Shown here: positions 16,512 through 24,084 of the stretch, piece by piece
Numbering within the stretch: the stretch's first letter is position 1
How the letters are laid out: each line of letters opens with the position of its first letter
From: Oscillospiraceae bacterium
GTDB lineage: Bacteria > Bacillota > Clostridia > Oscillospirales > Ruminococcaceae
Assembly (NCBI GenBank): GCA_900768125.1
Contig: CAAGBS010000062.1
Location: forward strand, 1-39,523
DNA: 39,523 nucleotides
Direction of reading: 5' to 3'
The notes under the pieces: model-generated
The model's database searches: none
What the model saw: only the letters and a program-made list of their open reading frames with translations
Told to the model about the DNA's origin: nothing
Program-made: the position numbers and the translations under genes

Positions 16512-18482
16512 ATGCCTAAGATAAACCTGCTCGACAAGAGCGTATATGAGCTTATCGCCGCCGGAGAGGTCATCGAACGCCCCTCCTCGGTGATAAAGGA
16601 GCTTGCGGAAAATTCCATTGACGCGGGTGCGGCCTCGATAACCGTGGAGATAAAGCGCGGAGGTATCTCCTATCTCCGCGTGACGGACGACGGCTGCGGA
16701 ATCTCATACGAGGATATCCCCACCGCGTTCATGCGGCACGCGACAAGCAAGGTCTACACCCAGGACGACCTCGACAGCATAAATACCCTCGGATTCCGCG
16801 GCGAGGCTCTCGCTTCCGTCTGCGCGGTCAGCCGCGTGGAAATGCTCACAAAGCAGCGCGAGGATAAGTTAGGCAGCATTTACCGCATAGAGGCGGGCGA
16901 GCCGACAGAGTACGACCGCGCAGGCTGCGCAGACGGCACTACAATAATAATCCGCGACCTGTTCTACAACACCCCGGCGCGGCTGAAATTCCTGAAAAAG
17001 GACGTCACCGAGGGCAACTACTGCGCCGCCGTCATCGAAAAGCTTGCGCTGAGCCACCCGGGGATATCCTTCCGGTTCATCAGGGACGGCAGGCAGACCA
17101 TGCTGTCCAGCGGCGACGGCGAGTATTACAGCGCGGTCTACGCGGTATTCGGAAAGCAGTTCGCGGCGGGACTTATTCCGGTGGAGAACGTCTACCAGAA
17201 CACCGCCGTTACCGGTTATGTTTCCTCGCCGCTGTTCACCCGCGCGAACCGTTCCATGCAGAACTTCTTCGTTAACGGCAGGAGCGTTAAAAGCCCGCTG
17301 TGCTGCGCCGCGCTTGAGGAAGCGTTCCGCAACACGATAATGGTGGGGAAATTCCCGTCCTGCGTGCTGTGCGTGAACACCGACCCCTCCCAGGTGGACG
17401 CGAATATCCACCCGACCAAGACCGAGGTGCGCTTCACCAACGAGAAGATAGTGTTTGACGCGGTTTACTTTGCGGTCAAGAACGCGCTGATGGGCTATGA
17501 CGAGAGCCGCGAGATAAAACTGAACACAGCGCCCGCCCGCGCCGAAAAAATCCCCCAGCCGGAGCGCGCGCGTACTTCTGAGCCGCTGCGGACCGCCTCC
17601 GCCCAGATAATAGAGGAAGCTCCGCGCACCATGCCGATACCCTCCGGCAGGGACGCGGTGATCTACCCGCAGGAGAAGCGCGAGCCGCCTAAATTCACGC
17701 TCCGCCAGGAAACTCCGCAGCCCGCGCAGTTCACGCAGCCGATCCCGGCGGCGGAGCAGACCTACATGCCGGAACTTGTCCCCGCAAAAAAGCCGGAGCC
17801 AAAGGAAACGCCGCTTTCCGAACTTCCGGGGTTCGCGTTCCTGTCTGAGAGATCGTTCGAGAAGAAGCCGGAGCCGGTCGCGGAGCCTGCGCCCGTGCTC
17901 CACGAGGAACAGCCGAAGGAGCAGATACGCGTAGTCGGCGAACTATTCAAGACCTACATCGTGTGCGAGTCCACCGAGGGCATGATACTAATTGACAAGC
18001 ATGCGGCGCACGAGCGGGTAAATTTCGAGCGGCTGAAAAAGGGTTTCAACAGTTCGGCACAGCTGCTTATGCAGCCGGAGGAAGTGTACCTCACCCCTGA
18101 GGAATTCAGCGGTATGTCAGAGTATGCGGACAAACTGGCGCAGGTCGGGATAATAATGGAGTTCGCCGACGGAAAAGCGCGCGTTACCGGGCTTCCGCAG
18201 ATGCTGGATAAAGTCCCGCCGGCGGAGATAGTGGAGTGCATCGCGAAGATAGTTTCCCGGGGCAACACTAACGCCGAGGGGGAACTGTTTGACGACATGC
18301 TTCACACCGTGGCGTGCAAGGCTTCCATTCGCGGCAACGAGGATACTAACATTCTGGAACTGCAGGTGCTTGCGCAGGAGGTTTTCAACAACCCTGATAT
18401 CCGCTACTGCCCGCACGGAAGACCGGTCATGACCCAGATATCGCGAAAGCAGATAGAGCGCTATTTCGGACGAGTTACATAA
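16512..18482 (+). CDS. mutL: DNA mismatch repair protein MutL, endonuclease type
   Basis: MutL couples MutS to strand removal. It has 656 aa. The GHKL ATPase domain has ELAENSIDAGA (30-40), VTDDGCGI (57-64) and TLGFRGEAL (92-100). A proline- and glutamate-rich linker spans about 340-470. The C-terminal domain carries DKHAAHERVNFE from Asp495, matching the metal-binding DQHA(X)2E(X)4E motif of nicking MutL proteins with Gln replaced by Lys, plus ACKASIRG and CPHGRP near the end, which complete the site. This fits a bacterium without MutH, where MutL itself nicks. ACGGAGC precedes the ATG. Confidence 0.97.
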   Translation: MPKINLLDKSVYELIAAGEVIERPSSVIKELAENSIDAGAASITVEIKRGGISYLRVTDDGCGISYEDIPTAFMRHATSKVYTQDDLDSINTLGFRGEALASVCAVSRVEMLTKQREDKLGSIYRIEAGEPTEYDRAGCADGTTIIIRDLFYNTPARLKFLKKDVTEGNYCAAVIEKLALSHPGISFRFIRDGRQTMLSSGDGEYYSAVYAVFGKQFAAGLIPVENVYQNTAVTGYVSSPLFTRANRSMQNFFVNGRSVKSPLCCAALEEAFRNTIMVGKFPSCVLCVNTDPSQVDANIHPTKTEVRFTNEKIVFDAVYFAVKNALMGYDESREIKLNTAPARAEKIPQPERARTSEPLRTASAQIIEEAPRTMPIPSGRDAVIYPQEKREPPKFTLRQETPQPAQFTQPIPAAEQTYMPELVPAKKPEPKETPLSELPGFAFLSERSFEKKPEPVAEPAPVLHEEQPKEQIRVVGELFKTYIVCESTEGMILIDKHAAHERVNFERLKKGFNSSAQLLMQPEEVYLTPEEFSGMSEYADKLAQVGIIMEFADGKARVTGLPQMLDKVPPAEIVECIAKIVSRGNTNAEGELFDDMLHTVACKASIRGNEDTNILELQVLAQEVFNNPDIRYCPHGRPVMTQISRKQIERYFGRVT

Positions 18483-18499
18483 CATCAGCAGGAGGCAGT

Positions 18500-19429
18500 A
18501 TGAACAAGATAATAGTAGTGAGCGGTCCGACTGCCTCGGGCAAGACCGCGCTCGCCGTCGAACTTGCAAAGCGCTATGACGGCGAGGTCATCTCCGCGGA
18601 CAGCATGCAGATATACACCGATATGGACGTTGCAAGCGCAAAGGCGACTCCCGAGGAGCAGCAGGGCATTCCCCATCACATGATGGATTTTCTCGACCCG
18701 GCGCAGAGTTTTTCGGTCGCGGAATGGGTCGCGATGGCGGGGAAATGCGCTGACGATATCCTCAGCCGCGGGAAGACTCCGGTGATCTGCGGCGGCACGG
18801 GGCTTTACATCTCGTCTTTCGTGGACAATCTGCAGTTTGACGACTCCGAGTGCGACTACGCCTACCGCGAGGAACTCCGCACATTCGCAGAGGAAAACGG
18901 CGCTGCGGCGCTGCTGGAAAAACTCCGTGAGGTAGACCCCGAGACAGCTTCGCAGATTCACGAGAACAACGTCTCCCGGGTCATCAGGGCGCTGGAGGTC
19001 TTCAAGACCACCGGGCATACGATAGCCCAGGCGAAGCGGGATTCCCGAAACGCGCCGTCCCCCTATCAGTTTATACTGCTGACCCTCGATTTCGAACCCC
19101 GGGAACTGCTCCACGAGCGGATAAACCGGCGGGTCGATATCATGCTTCAGAACGGTCTGGAGGAGGAAGCGCGGCATTGTTTCGCACAGCCCGACCGTCC
19201 CACTGCGGCGCAGGCGATAGGCTGCAAGGAACTGTACCCTTACTTCCGGGGCGAGCGGACGCTTCCGGAGTGCGTTGAGGAACTGAAACTCCGAACCAGG
19301 CAGTACGCCAAGCGCCAGCTGACCTGGTTCCGCCGGGACAGCAGATTTCAGAGGATAGTCATTCGCCCCGGCGACGGACTTCCCGAGGTGCTTTCCGCGG
19401 CTGTTGAAATCATCGAAAAGGAAAAATAA
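18500..19429 (+). CDS. miaA: tRNA dimethylallyltransferase
   Basis: MiaA transfers a dimethylallyl group to A37 of UNN-reading tRNAs, creating the substrate for MiaB. The 309-aa protein has the usual length. A P-loop GPTASGKT is at 9-16, then SADSMQIYTDMDVASAKAT, GIPHHMMDFLDP and GGTGLYISSF. The tRNA-binding insertion has VSRVIRALEV, and QAIGCKELYPYFRGE and LRTRQYAKRQLTWFRRD close the protein. AGGAGG precedes the ATG. It lies 17 nt after mutL and before hfq; a miaA-hfq order is also seen in proteobacteria. Confidence 0.97.
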   Translation: MNKIIVVSGPTASGKTALAVELAKRYDGEVISADSMQIYTDMDVASAKATPEEQQGIPHHMMDFLDPAQSFSVAEWVAMAGKCADDILSRGKTPVICGGTGLYISSFVDNLQFDDSECDYAYREELRTFAEENGAAALLEKLREVDPETASQIHENNVSRVIRALEVFKTTGHTIAQAKRDSRNAPSPYQFILLTLDFEPRELLHERINRRVDIMLQNGLEEEARHCFAQPDRPTAAQAIGCKELYPYFRGERTLPECVEELKLRTRQYAKRQLTWFRRDSRFQRIVIRPGDGLPEVLSAAVEIIEKEK

Positions 19430-19553
19430 ATCAGAAACATACAGTATATGGTAGTCGGTAGGACATTATTCCGGTTTTTTGCGGATATCAACGAAGTTTT
19501 TCTATATTTTTTTGAAAAAAGTTAAAAAAGTTATAGCTTTTTTTGAAAAAGTA

Positions 19554-19562
19554 TGATATACT
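19554..19562 (+). promoter_or_regulatory. Probable extended -10 promoter of hfq
   Basis: TGATATACT gives a TGn extension followed by TATACT (-10 at 19557-19562). No good -35 is visible at the right distance; the region upstream (19485-19555) is very A+T rich, with T and A tracts that could act as an UP-like or curved element. Transcription would start near 19569, about 117 nt before the hfq ATG. Confidence 0.55.
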
Positions 19563-19566
19563 AGTC

Positions 19567-19654
19567 TATATAGGAATATCTATGCATATTTGCGCCCCAT
19601 TTGTGGCGTATCTTGTTCCTATAGCGCCTTACACAGCATGGGGAATGTTGTGTA
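19567..19654 (+). promoter_or_regulatory. Structured 5' leader of hfq: two consecutive hairpins
   Basis: The first helix pairs TATAGGAA (19569-19576) with TTCCTATA (19616-19623) and encloses a smaller TGCGCC/GGCGTA stem (19591-19596 with 19605-19610). The second pairs TACACAGCAT (19630-19639) with ATGTTGTGTA (19645-19654), a 10-bp stem with one G-U pair around GGGGA. The ribosome binding site AAAGGTGG follows outside both. There is no U-tract after either hairpin, so they are not simple terminators. It matches no riboswitch known to me by eye; autoregulation by Hfq or a small RNA processed from the leader are possibilities, not conclusions. Confidence 0.6.
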
Positions 19655-19685
19655 TTGACTACAGAGAAAGAAAAGGTGGTTAAAT

Positions 19686-19931
19686 ATGGCAAAAGACATC
19701 AATTTACAGGACGTTTTCCTGAATCAGGCAAGAAAGGACAGGATCCCGGTAACGATTTACATCACTAACGGATTCCAGTTCAAGGGCGTTGTCAAGGGTT
19801 TTGACAACTACACCGTTATTCTTGACACTGACGGAAAGCAGAACCTTATCTATAAGCACGCGATATCCACGATAACTCCGCTGAAGCCCATCTCAATTCT
19901 TGACGCCTACGAAAAGGCAGAAGAAGAGTAA
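19686..19931 (+). CDS. hfq: RNA chaperone Hfq
   Basis: Hfq is a hexameric Sm-like ring protein that binds small RNAs and A-rich mRNA segments. The 81-aa protein starts MAKDINLQDVFLNQARKDRIPVTIYITNGFQFKG, which matches the Sm1 region, and has LIYKHAISTI for Sm2, where the usual motif is YKHAIST. The distal-face and proximal-face residues seem intact, and the acidic C-terminal tail is very short, as in other Firmicutes. AAAGGTGG precedes the ATG. The stop codon overlaps the start of the next gene by 1 nt (TAATG). Confidence 0.97.
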   Translation: MAKDINLQDVFLNQARKDRIPVTIYITNGFQFKGVVKGFDNYTVILDTDGKQNLIYKHAISTITPLKPISILDAYEKAEEE

Positions 19932-21151
19932 TGGAATCCCACTGGATATCCATCATAGTCGCTTTGCTGTCAATATCCGTTCTGCTTTATTTTCTCGGAC
20001 AGACTTTTTTTGCCGGCGGCGAAAAGGTGACGACTGAAACAGCGTTTACCTACAGCATGACCGAGGATATCCCGTTCGAGGGAGTATTTCTGCGCGATGA
20101 AACAGTCATCTACAACAGCGGCACCGGCGTTATCGCATACGAGCATGAAGACGGCTCCAAGGTCGGGAAAAGCTCTGTCATCGCGAGAAGATACCGCAGC
20201 GAGACCGACATAGAGCGCCGCCGCGAGATCGAAAAGATAAACGAGCAGATAGCGGTGCTGACGGATGCACAGCGCCTTGCGGGTACTGATAATAACCAGC
20301 TGGAGACTATTTCCAGCCAGATAAACGAGCGCCATTCCCAGATACTTGAAAACCTTATCAACGGGGATTTTTCGGGTGCGCAGGCACAGGAGAACGCAAT
20401 GCTCGGAGTGCTTTCCAAGCGCGAGATATCCCGGGGAGACGTTACAAGCTACGAGTCCAAGATTAGCGCGCTAAAAAGCCGCGCTTCCGAACTGGAGGCG
20501 ATGCTCTCCGGCGATGTGAAGGATATCGAGGCGGGCGGCGCGGGCTATTTTGTCAGCGAAGTCGACGGCTACGAGGACAAGCTGCGCATCGAGGATTCCA
20601 CTTCTATCACAGCTGAGCAGATACAGTCCATTCTTGACAAGCCGGATATCGGCACTGGAAAGAATGCGGTAGGAAAACTGATCGCAAGCTACAGATGGCG
20701 GGTCGCTGCCGTGCTGGATTCCAACCAGCTTTTTGGCTGCAACGAGGGCGGCGAAGCCACTCTGAGAGTTTCCAGCGACCCAACTCCGATAACCGCCGAG
20801 GTAGTCTCGATCACCGATACGGGGCGCGGGGACGGCACGGCGGTATACGTCTTTGAATGCGACACGCTGACTGCTTCCGTTGCCTCCGGGCGCTCGGCGC
20901 AGTTCAAGTATATCGTCAACAGCTACGGCGGGCTGCGTATCTCCAAGAGCGCGCTCCGCTACAATGACGAGGAAGCGCGCGGCGTGTTCATCGTGCAGGG
21001 CGGCAAGCTGGTTTTCAGAAAAGTCAACGTTGAGTACTGGGGCGAGGATTACCTCATCTGTACCCAGGAACCCGACGACGGCTATCTGAAACTATACGAC
21101 AAAATTGTTACAGAAGGCAAGGATTTGTATGAAGGAAAAGTTGTTGAGTAA
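19931..21151 (+). CDS. HlyD-like membrane-anchored adaptor protein in the division cluster
   Basis: The 406-aa protein has one N-terminal transmembrane helix (about residues 4-28) and a large extracytoplasmic part. The arrangement resembles HlyD/RND-type adaptors: a barrel or lipoyl-like half-motif (GVFLRDETVIYNSGTGVIAYEHEDGSKVGKSSVIA), a long charged coiled coil (about 90-200, DIERRREIEKINEQIAVL...SALKSRASELEAML), then a return beta region (WRVAAVLDSNQLFGC, LRISKSALRYND, GVFIVQGGKLVFRKVNVEYWGEDYLI). No transporter or outer membrane gene is nearby, and the organism is probably monoderm. It starts within the hfq stop and overlaps yggS, so it belongs to this operon. A role with cell envelope or division proteins is inference from context only. 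Confidence 0.75.
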   Translation: MESHWISIIVALLSISVLLYFLGQTFFAGGEKVTTETAFTYSMTEDIPFEGVFLRDETVIYNSGTGVIAYEHEDGSKVGKSSVIARRYRSETDIERRREIEKINEQIAVLTDAQRLAGTDNNQLETISSQINERHSQILENLINGDFSGAQAQENAMLGVLSKREISRGDVTSYESKISALKSRASELEAMLSGDVKDIEAGGAGYFVSEVDGYEDKLRIEDSTSITAEQIQSILDKPDIGTGKNAVGKLIASYRWRVAAVLDSNQLFGCNEGGEATLRVSSDPTPITAEVVSITDTGRGDGTAVYVFECDTLTASVASGRSAQFKYIVNSYGGLRISKSALRYNDEEARGVFIVQGGKLVFRKVNVEYWGEDYLICTQEPDDGYLKLYDKIVTEGKDLYEGKVVE

Positions 21152-21845
21152 TACGCAGACAAGCTTTGACGACATAAAAGAAAGCTATGCCCGTATCTGT
21201 GAAAACATAGAAAAGGCAAAATCCGCCGCAGGAAGGGCTGACGAGGTGCGCCTGATGGCTGTCACCAAGACGGTAGACCCGGAGCGCATAAATTACGCGG
21301 TAAGCCTGGGGATAGACCTGCTGGGCGAAAACCGCGTGCAGGAGTTCCTGGACAAGCGGGAGCAGTACTCTCCGGCTGAAGTCCACTTTATCGGCGGCCT
21401 GCAGACCAACAAAGTCAAATGCATCATCGACAAGGTTTCAATGATCCATTCCGTGGACAGCGTTCATCTCGCTGAGGAGATCAGCCGCAGAGCGGGTCAG
21501 CACGGGCTGGACATGGATATACTCGCTGAAATAAACATCGGCGGGGAAGAAACAAAAGGCGGGATCACGCCCGAGAGCGCCCAGGAGTTCTGCGCGCAGA
21601 TAGGCGAGCTTCCGCACATCAGGCTGAGAGGTCTGATGACGATACCGCCGCCAGGCTGCGGCGAGGATACCTTTGCGGCTATGCAGCGGCTTTTCAGCGA
21701 CCTGCAGGCAAGCAAGGCGGTAAATTCCGGCGCGTTCGATACGCTCTCCATGGGGATGTCAGGGGACTACGAAACGGCGGTAAGGCACGGGTCCACAATT
21801 GTCCGGATAGGTTCAGGTCTGTTCGGGTACAGAAAATATTTATAA
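21129..21845 (+). CDS. yggS: PLP homeostasis protein, YggS/YlmE family
   Basis: This family consists of small fold-type III PLP-binding proteins that affect cellular PLP and amino acid balance; no single reaction is established. The start at 21129 (MKEKLLSNTQTSFDD...) has AAGGCAAGGA upstream and gives 238 aa; a longer frame from 21105 is less likely. PLP lysine lies in RLMAVTKTVDPERI, followed by LLGENRVQEF, FIGGLQTNK (usually FIGHLQ...), MDILAEINIGGEETKGG, LRGLMTI and MGMSGDYETAVRHGSTIVRIGSGLFG. It overlaps the HlyD-like gene by 23 nt and is followed by sepF, as ylmE is in B. subtilis. Confidence 0.93.
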   Translation: MKEKLLSNTQTSFDDIKESYARICENIEKAKSAAGRADEVRLMAVTKTVDPERINYAVSLGIDLLGENRVQEFLDKREQYSPAEVHFIGGLQTNKVKCIIDKVSMIHSVDSVHLAEEISRRAGQHGLDMDILAEINIGGEETKGGITPESAQEFCAQIGELPHIRLRGLMTIPPPGCGEDTFAAMQRLFSDLQASKAVNSGAFDTLSMGMSGDYETAVRHGSTIVRIGSGLFGYRKYL

Positions 21846-21861
21846 TTGGGAGGAAAATATC

Positions 21862-22311
21862 ATGGCATTAAGCGATCTCTTAGCACGGTTCAGACAGAGC
21901 GACAGCGAGTATGATGAGGATTATCAGGAGGATAGTTACGATACCTCCAGTTCCGCAGTAACACAGGCAGAGGCTGAGGCTCCCCGCTTCACAGCCCCCA
22001 AGACTACAGAGAAGGTGCTCAACATGCAGCGTTCTCCGCTCCAGAATGCGTCTGTTAAAATAGTACAGCCCACAAAGTACACCGATATCATGAAGGAACC
22101 GGTCACTTTCCTCAGAGAGAACAAGAGCGTAGTGCTCAACCTCGAGAAAGTCACCAGCGTTGAGGCAAGAAAGCGCATAGTTGACTTCATGGCAGGCGTT
22201 GTCGCAGCTATAGACGGCAGGATCGTCAGAGTTGCAGAGTGCACATATTATATAGTTCCCAGCACCGTTGACATCAGCGGCGATATGCTCGAGCAGGAAG
22301 AGCAGTTCTGA
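21862..22311 (+). CDS. sepF: Cell division protein SepF
   Basis: SepF links FtsZ filaments to the membrane and forms rings that shape the septum. The 149-aa protein has an amphipathic N-terminal helix (MALSDLLARFRQ), an acidic, disordered segment to about residue 50, then the SepF core: VKIVQPTKYTDIM, SVVLNLEKVTSVEARKRIVDFMAGVVAAIDGRIVRVAECTYYIVPSTVDISGD. The G of MAGVVAA aligns with the conserved dimer-interface glycine. GGGAGG precedes the ATG. The stop overlaps the ylmH start by 1 nt (TGATG). Confidence 0.96.
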   Translation: MALSDLLARFRQSDSEYDEDYQEDSYDTSSSAVTQAEAEAPRFTAPKTTEKVLNMQRSPLQNASVKIVQPTKYTDIMKEPVTFLRENKSVVLNLEKVTSVEARKRIVDFMAGVVAAIDGRIVRVAECTYYIVPSTVDISGDMLEQEEQF

Positions 22312-23063
22312 TGAACGGTCTGCTCAGCGAGGAAGAACGCTATCTGAGCGCCCATATAGCAGATATGCAGCGGCTTGCGGTCAAGTCAGGCGTGCCACGG
22401 TTCTCCATGTTTCTTAACGAACGTGAGGCGATGGTGGCGCGGAATGCAGTCAGGGGAGAACCTTGCTTCTTCGGCGGCTATGACGGCGCAGCCAGAACTG
22501 TTTGCGGAGTGCTGGAAGGGACCTACGCGCAGGACTTGTCTCCCGGAGATATTTTCCCGGTGCAGGCGGTCACGTTCAGCTTCAGGGCAGGCGACAAACT
22601 TACACACAGAGAATTTCTCGGGGCTTTGCTCTCGCTTGAAATAAAGCGGGAGCTGCTCGGAGATATCCTTGTCGCGGAGGGCTACGCGGTGGTTTTCGTT
22701 TACGAGACCGCTGTGGAGTTGGTTTCCCGCATGGACAAGATAGGCAGGGTAGGCGTAACTGCGGAGATTGGCGTCACAAAGCCGCTCCCGGAGCAGAAAA
22801 TGCAGAGAATAGACGTTACGGTCTCATCGCTCAGGCTGGACTGCATAGTAGCCGCTGCCGCAAATACTTCAAGAGAAAAATCCGCGGCGCTGATCCGCTC
22901 GGGTCAGGTCAACGCGGACTTCACACCTTGCACGAATGTCAGCGCAGAGGTGAAAGAGAACACTGTGATTTCAGTCCGGGGAAGCGGCAGGTACCGCCTA
23001 TCCGGGATTAGCGGAGAGACTCGCAAGGGGAAACTTCGCATAACTATCGATAAATACGTCTGA
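22311..23063 (+). CDS. ylmH: YlmH family RNA-binding protein (S4 domain)
   Basis: YlmH has an S4 RNA-binding domain and has been linked to ribosome quality control, overlapping the role of RqcP, in B. subtilis. The 250-aa protein has the N-terminal YlmH domain with RFSMFLNEREAMVARN, LTHREFLGALLSLEIKRELLGDI and ILVAEGYAVVFVYETAVEL, followed by a C-terminal S4 domain from about 165 (VSSLRLDCIVAAAANTSREKSAALIRSGQVNADF). Its gene lies between sepF and divIVA, the usual place in Gram-positive genomes. Confidence 0.93.
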   Translation: MNGLLSEEERYLSAHIADMQRLAVKSGVPRFSMFLNEREAMVARNAVRGEPCFFGGYDGAARTVCGVLEGTYAQDLSPGDIFPVQAVTFSFRAGDKLTHREFLGALLSLEIKRELLGDILVAEGYAVVFVYETAVELVSRMDKIGRVGVTAEIGVTKPLPEQKMQRIDVTVSSLRLDCIVAAAANTSREKSAALIRSGQVNADFTPCTNVSAEVKENTVISVRGSGRYRLSGISGETRKGKLRITIDKYV

Positions 23064-23138
23064 GAGGACGAGAACATATTCCGGTGCCAAGTGCGCCGAC
23101 CCGCCGTAATATGCGGAAGTGAGAAGGGAAGTATCATA

Positions 23139-24026
23139 ATGAATGCAAAGGATATCCTGTCAAGACGCTTTGAAAAGGCGACTTTCAACGGCTATAAGAC
23201 CGACGACGTTGACGAGTTCCTGAGAGAGCTGTCCGGCGAGTTCGCGCAGCTTCAGAAAGAGAAGAACGAGCTTGAAAGAAAGCTTGAGGTGCTTGCCGAC
23301 AAGATACGCGAGTACCGCGACGATGAGGACGCTTTAAAAGACGCGCTGCTGCTTGCCCAGAAGCAGGGTAATCAGATAGTCAACGAGTCCAAGGCGGCGG
23401 CGGAGAAGCTCCGCGCCGAGACACAGGCTGCCGTTGACAAGCAGCTTAAAGAGACTCAGGAAAAGGCTGATAAGATAACTTCTGACGCCGACGAGTACGC
23501 CAAGCGCATGACCAAGGAGGCCAACGAGCGCGCAGACAAGCTGGTAAGAGAAGCCCGCGCAAAGGCTGACGAGATCGACCAGATGATGAAGAAGCAGACC
23601 GAGATACAGCAGAATATCCTGCAGAAGACCCGCAAGGAAGCGGACGAGTACAGAAACCGCCTGCTGACTGCTTACAAGTCTCACATGGACCTCATCGCAA
23701 AGCTCCCTGAGATGTGCGAGAATGAATACATCAAGCAGACCGCCGCCGAGGTGGAGAAGCGCGAAGCCGAGAGAGCCAAGGCTGCCGCAAAGCAGGCCGC
23801 TGCGAAGCCCGCTCCGAAGCCTGCGGAAGCACCAGCTGAAAAGCCCGCTGAGCCTGAGAAGAAATCATCAGTCACCGCCGGTGCAGTCGAGGAGCCTTTC
23901 CGCACCATTCCGGAGGACAAGAAGCCCGTTTCCGGGGACGATTCTCCGTTCTTCAACATCAATTCGATGAAGAAGCGCCATACCACTGATATCCCGTTCG
24001 ACAACGGCGGAAATTCAGACAAGTAA
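23139..24026 (+). CDS. divIVA: DivIVA domain-containing protein
   Basis: DivIVA is a coiled-coil scaffold that recognises curved membrane at septa and poles. The start at 23139 has GAAGGGAAG upstream and gives the family's beginning MNAKDILSRRFEKATFNGYKTDDVDEFLREL (295 aa). The membrane-inserting phenylalanine is Phe16; the arginine that follows in B. subtilis (Arg18) is Asn17 here. A long coiled coil covers about 30-220. The tail is alanine-, proline- and lysine-rich (about 215-255), followed by a polar C-terminal segment with FRTIPEDKK and SPFFNINSMKKRH, longer than in B. subtilis and possibly a partner-binding arm. Confidence 0.93.
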   Translation: MNAKDILSRRFEKATFNGYKTDDVDEFLRELSGEFAQLQKEKNELERKLEVLADKIREYRDDEDALKDALLLAQKQGNQIVNESKAAAEKLRAETQAAVDKQLKETQEKADKITSDADEYAKRMTKEANERADKLVREARAKADEIDQMMKKQTEIQQNILQKTRKEADEYRNRLLTAYKSHMDLIAKLPEMCENEYIKQTAAEVEKREAERAKAAAKQAAAKPAPKPAEAPAEKPAEPEKKSSVTAGAVEEPFRTIPEDKKPVSGDDSPFFNINSMKKRHTTDIPFDNGGNSDK

Positions 24027-24084
24027 ATCACCGCCCCGGGCTTCCGGAGCAGATATAATACAAAAAAGCAAGGAGACACATCAG

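Noticed and set aside
19522..19543. AAAAAG...CTTTTT hairpin after miaA as a terminator
   Set aside because: The stem is almost all A-T and lies in a general A+T-rich tract; too weak to call.
24054..24059. TATAAT just before ileS as a promoter
   Set aside because: No -35 at the right spacing and no TG extension; read-through from divIVA is enough to explain expression.
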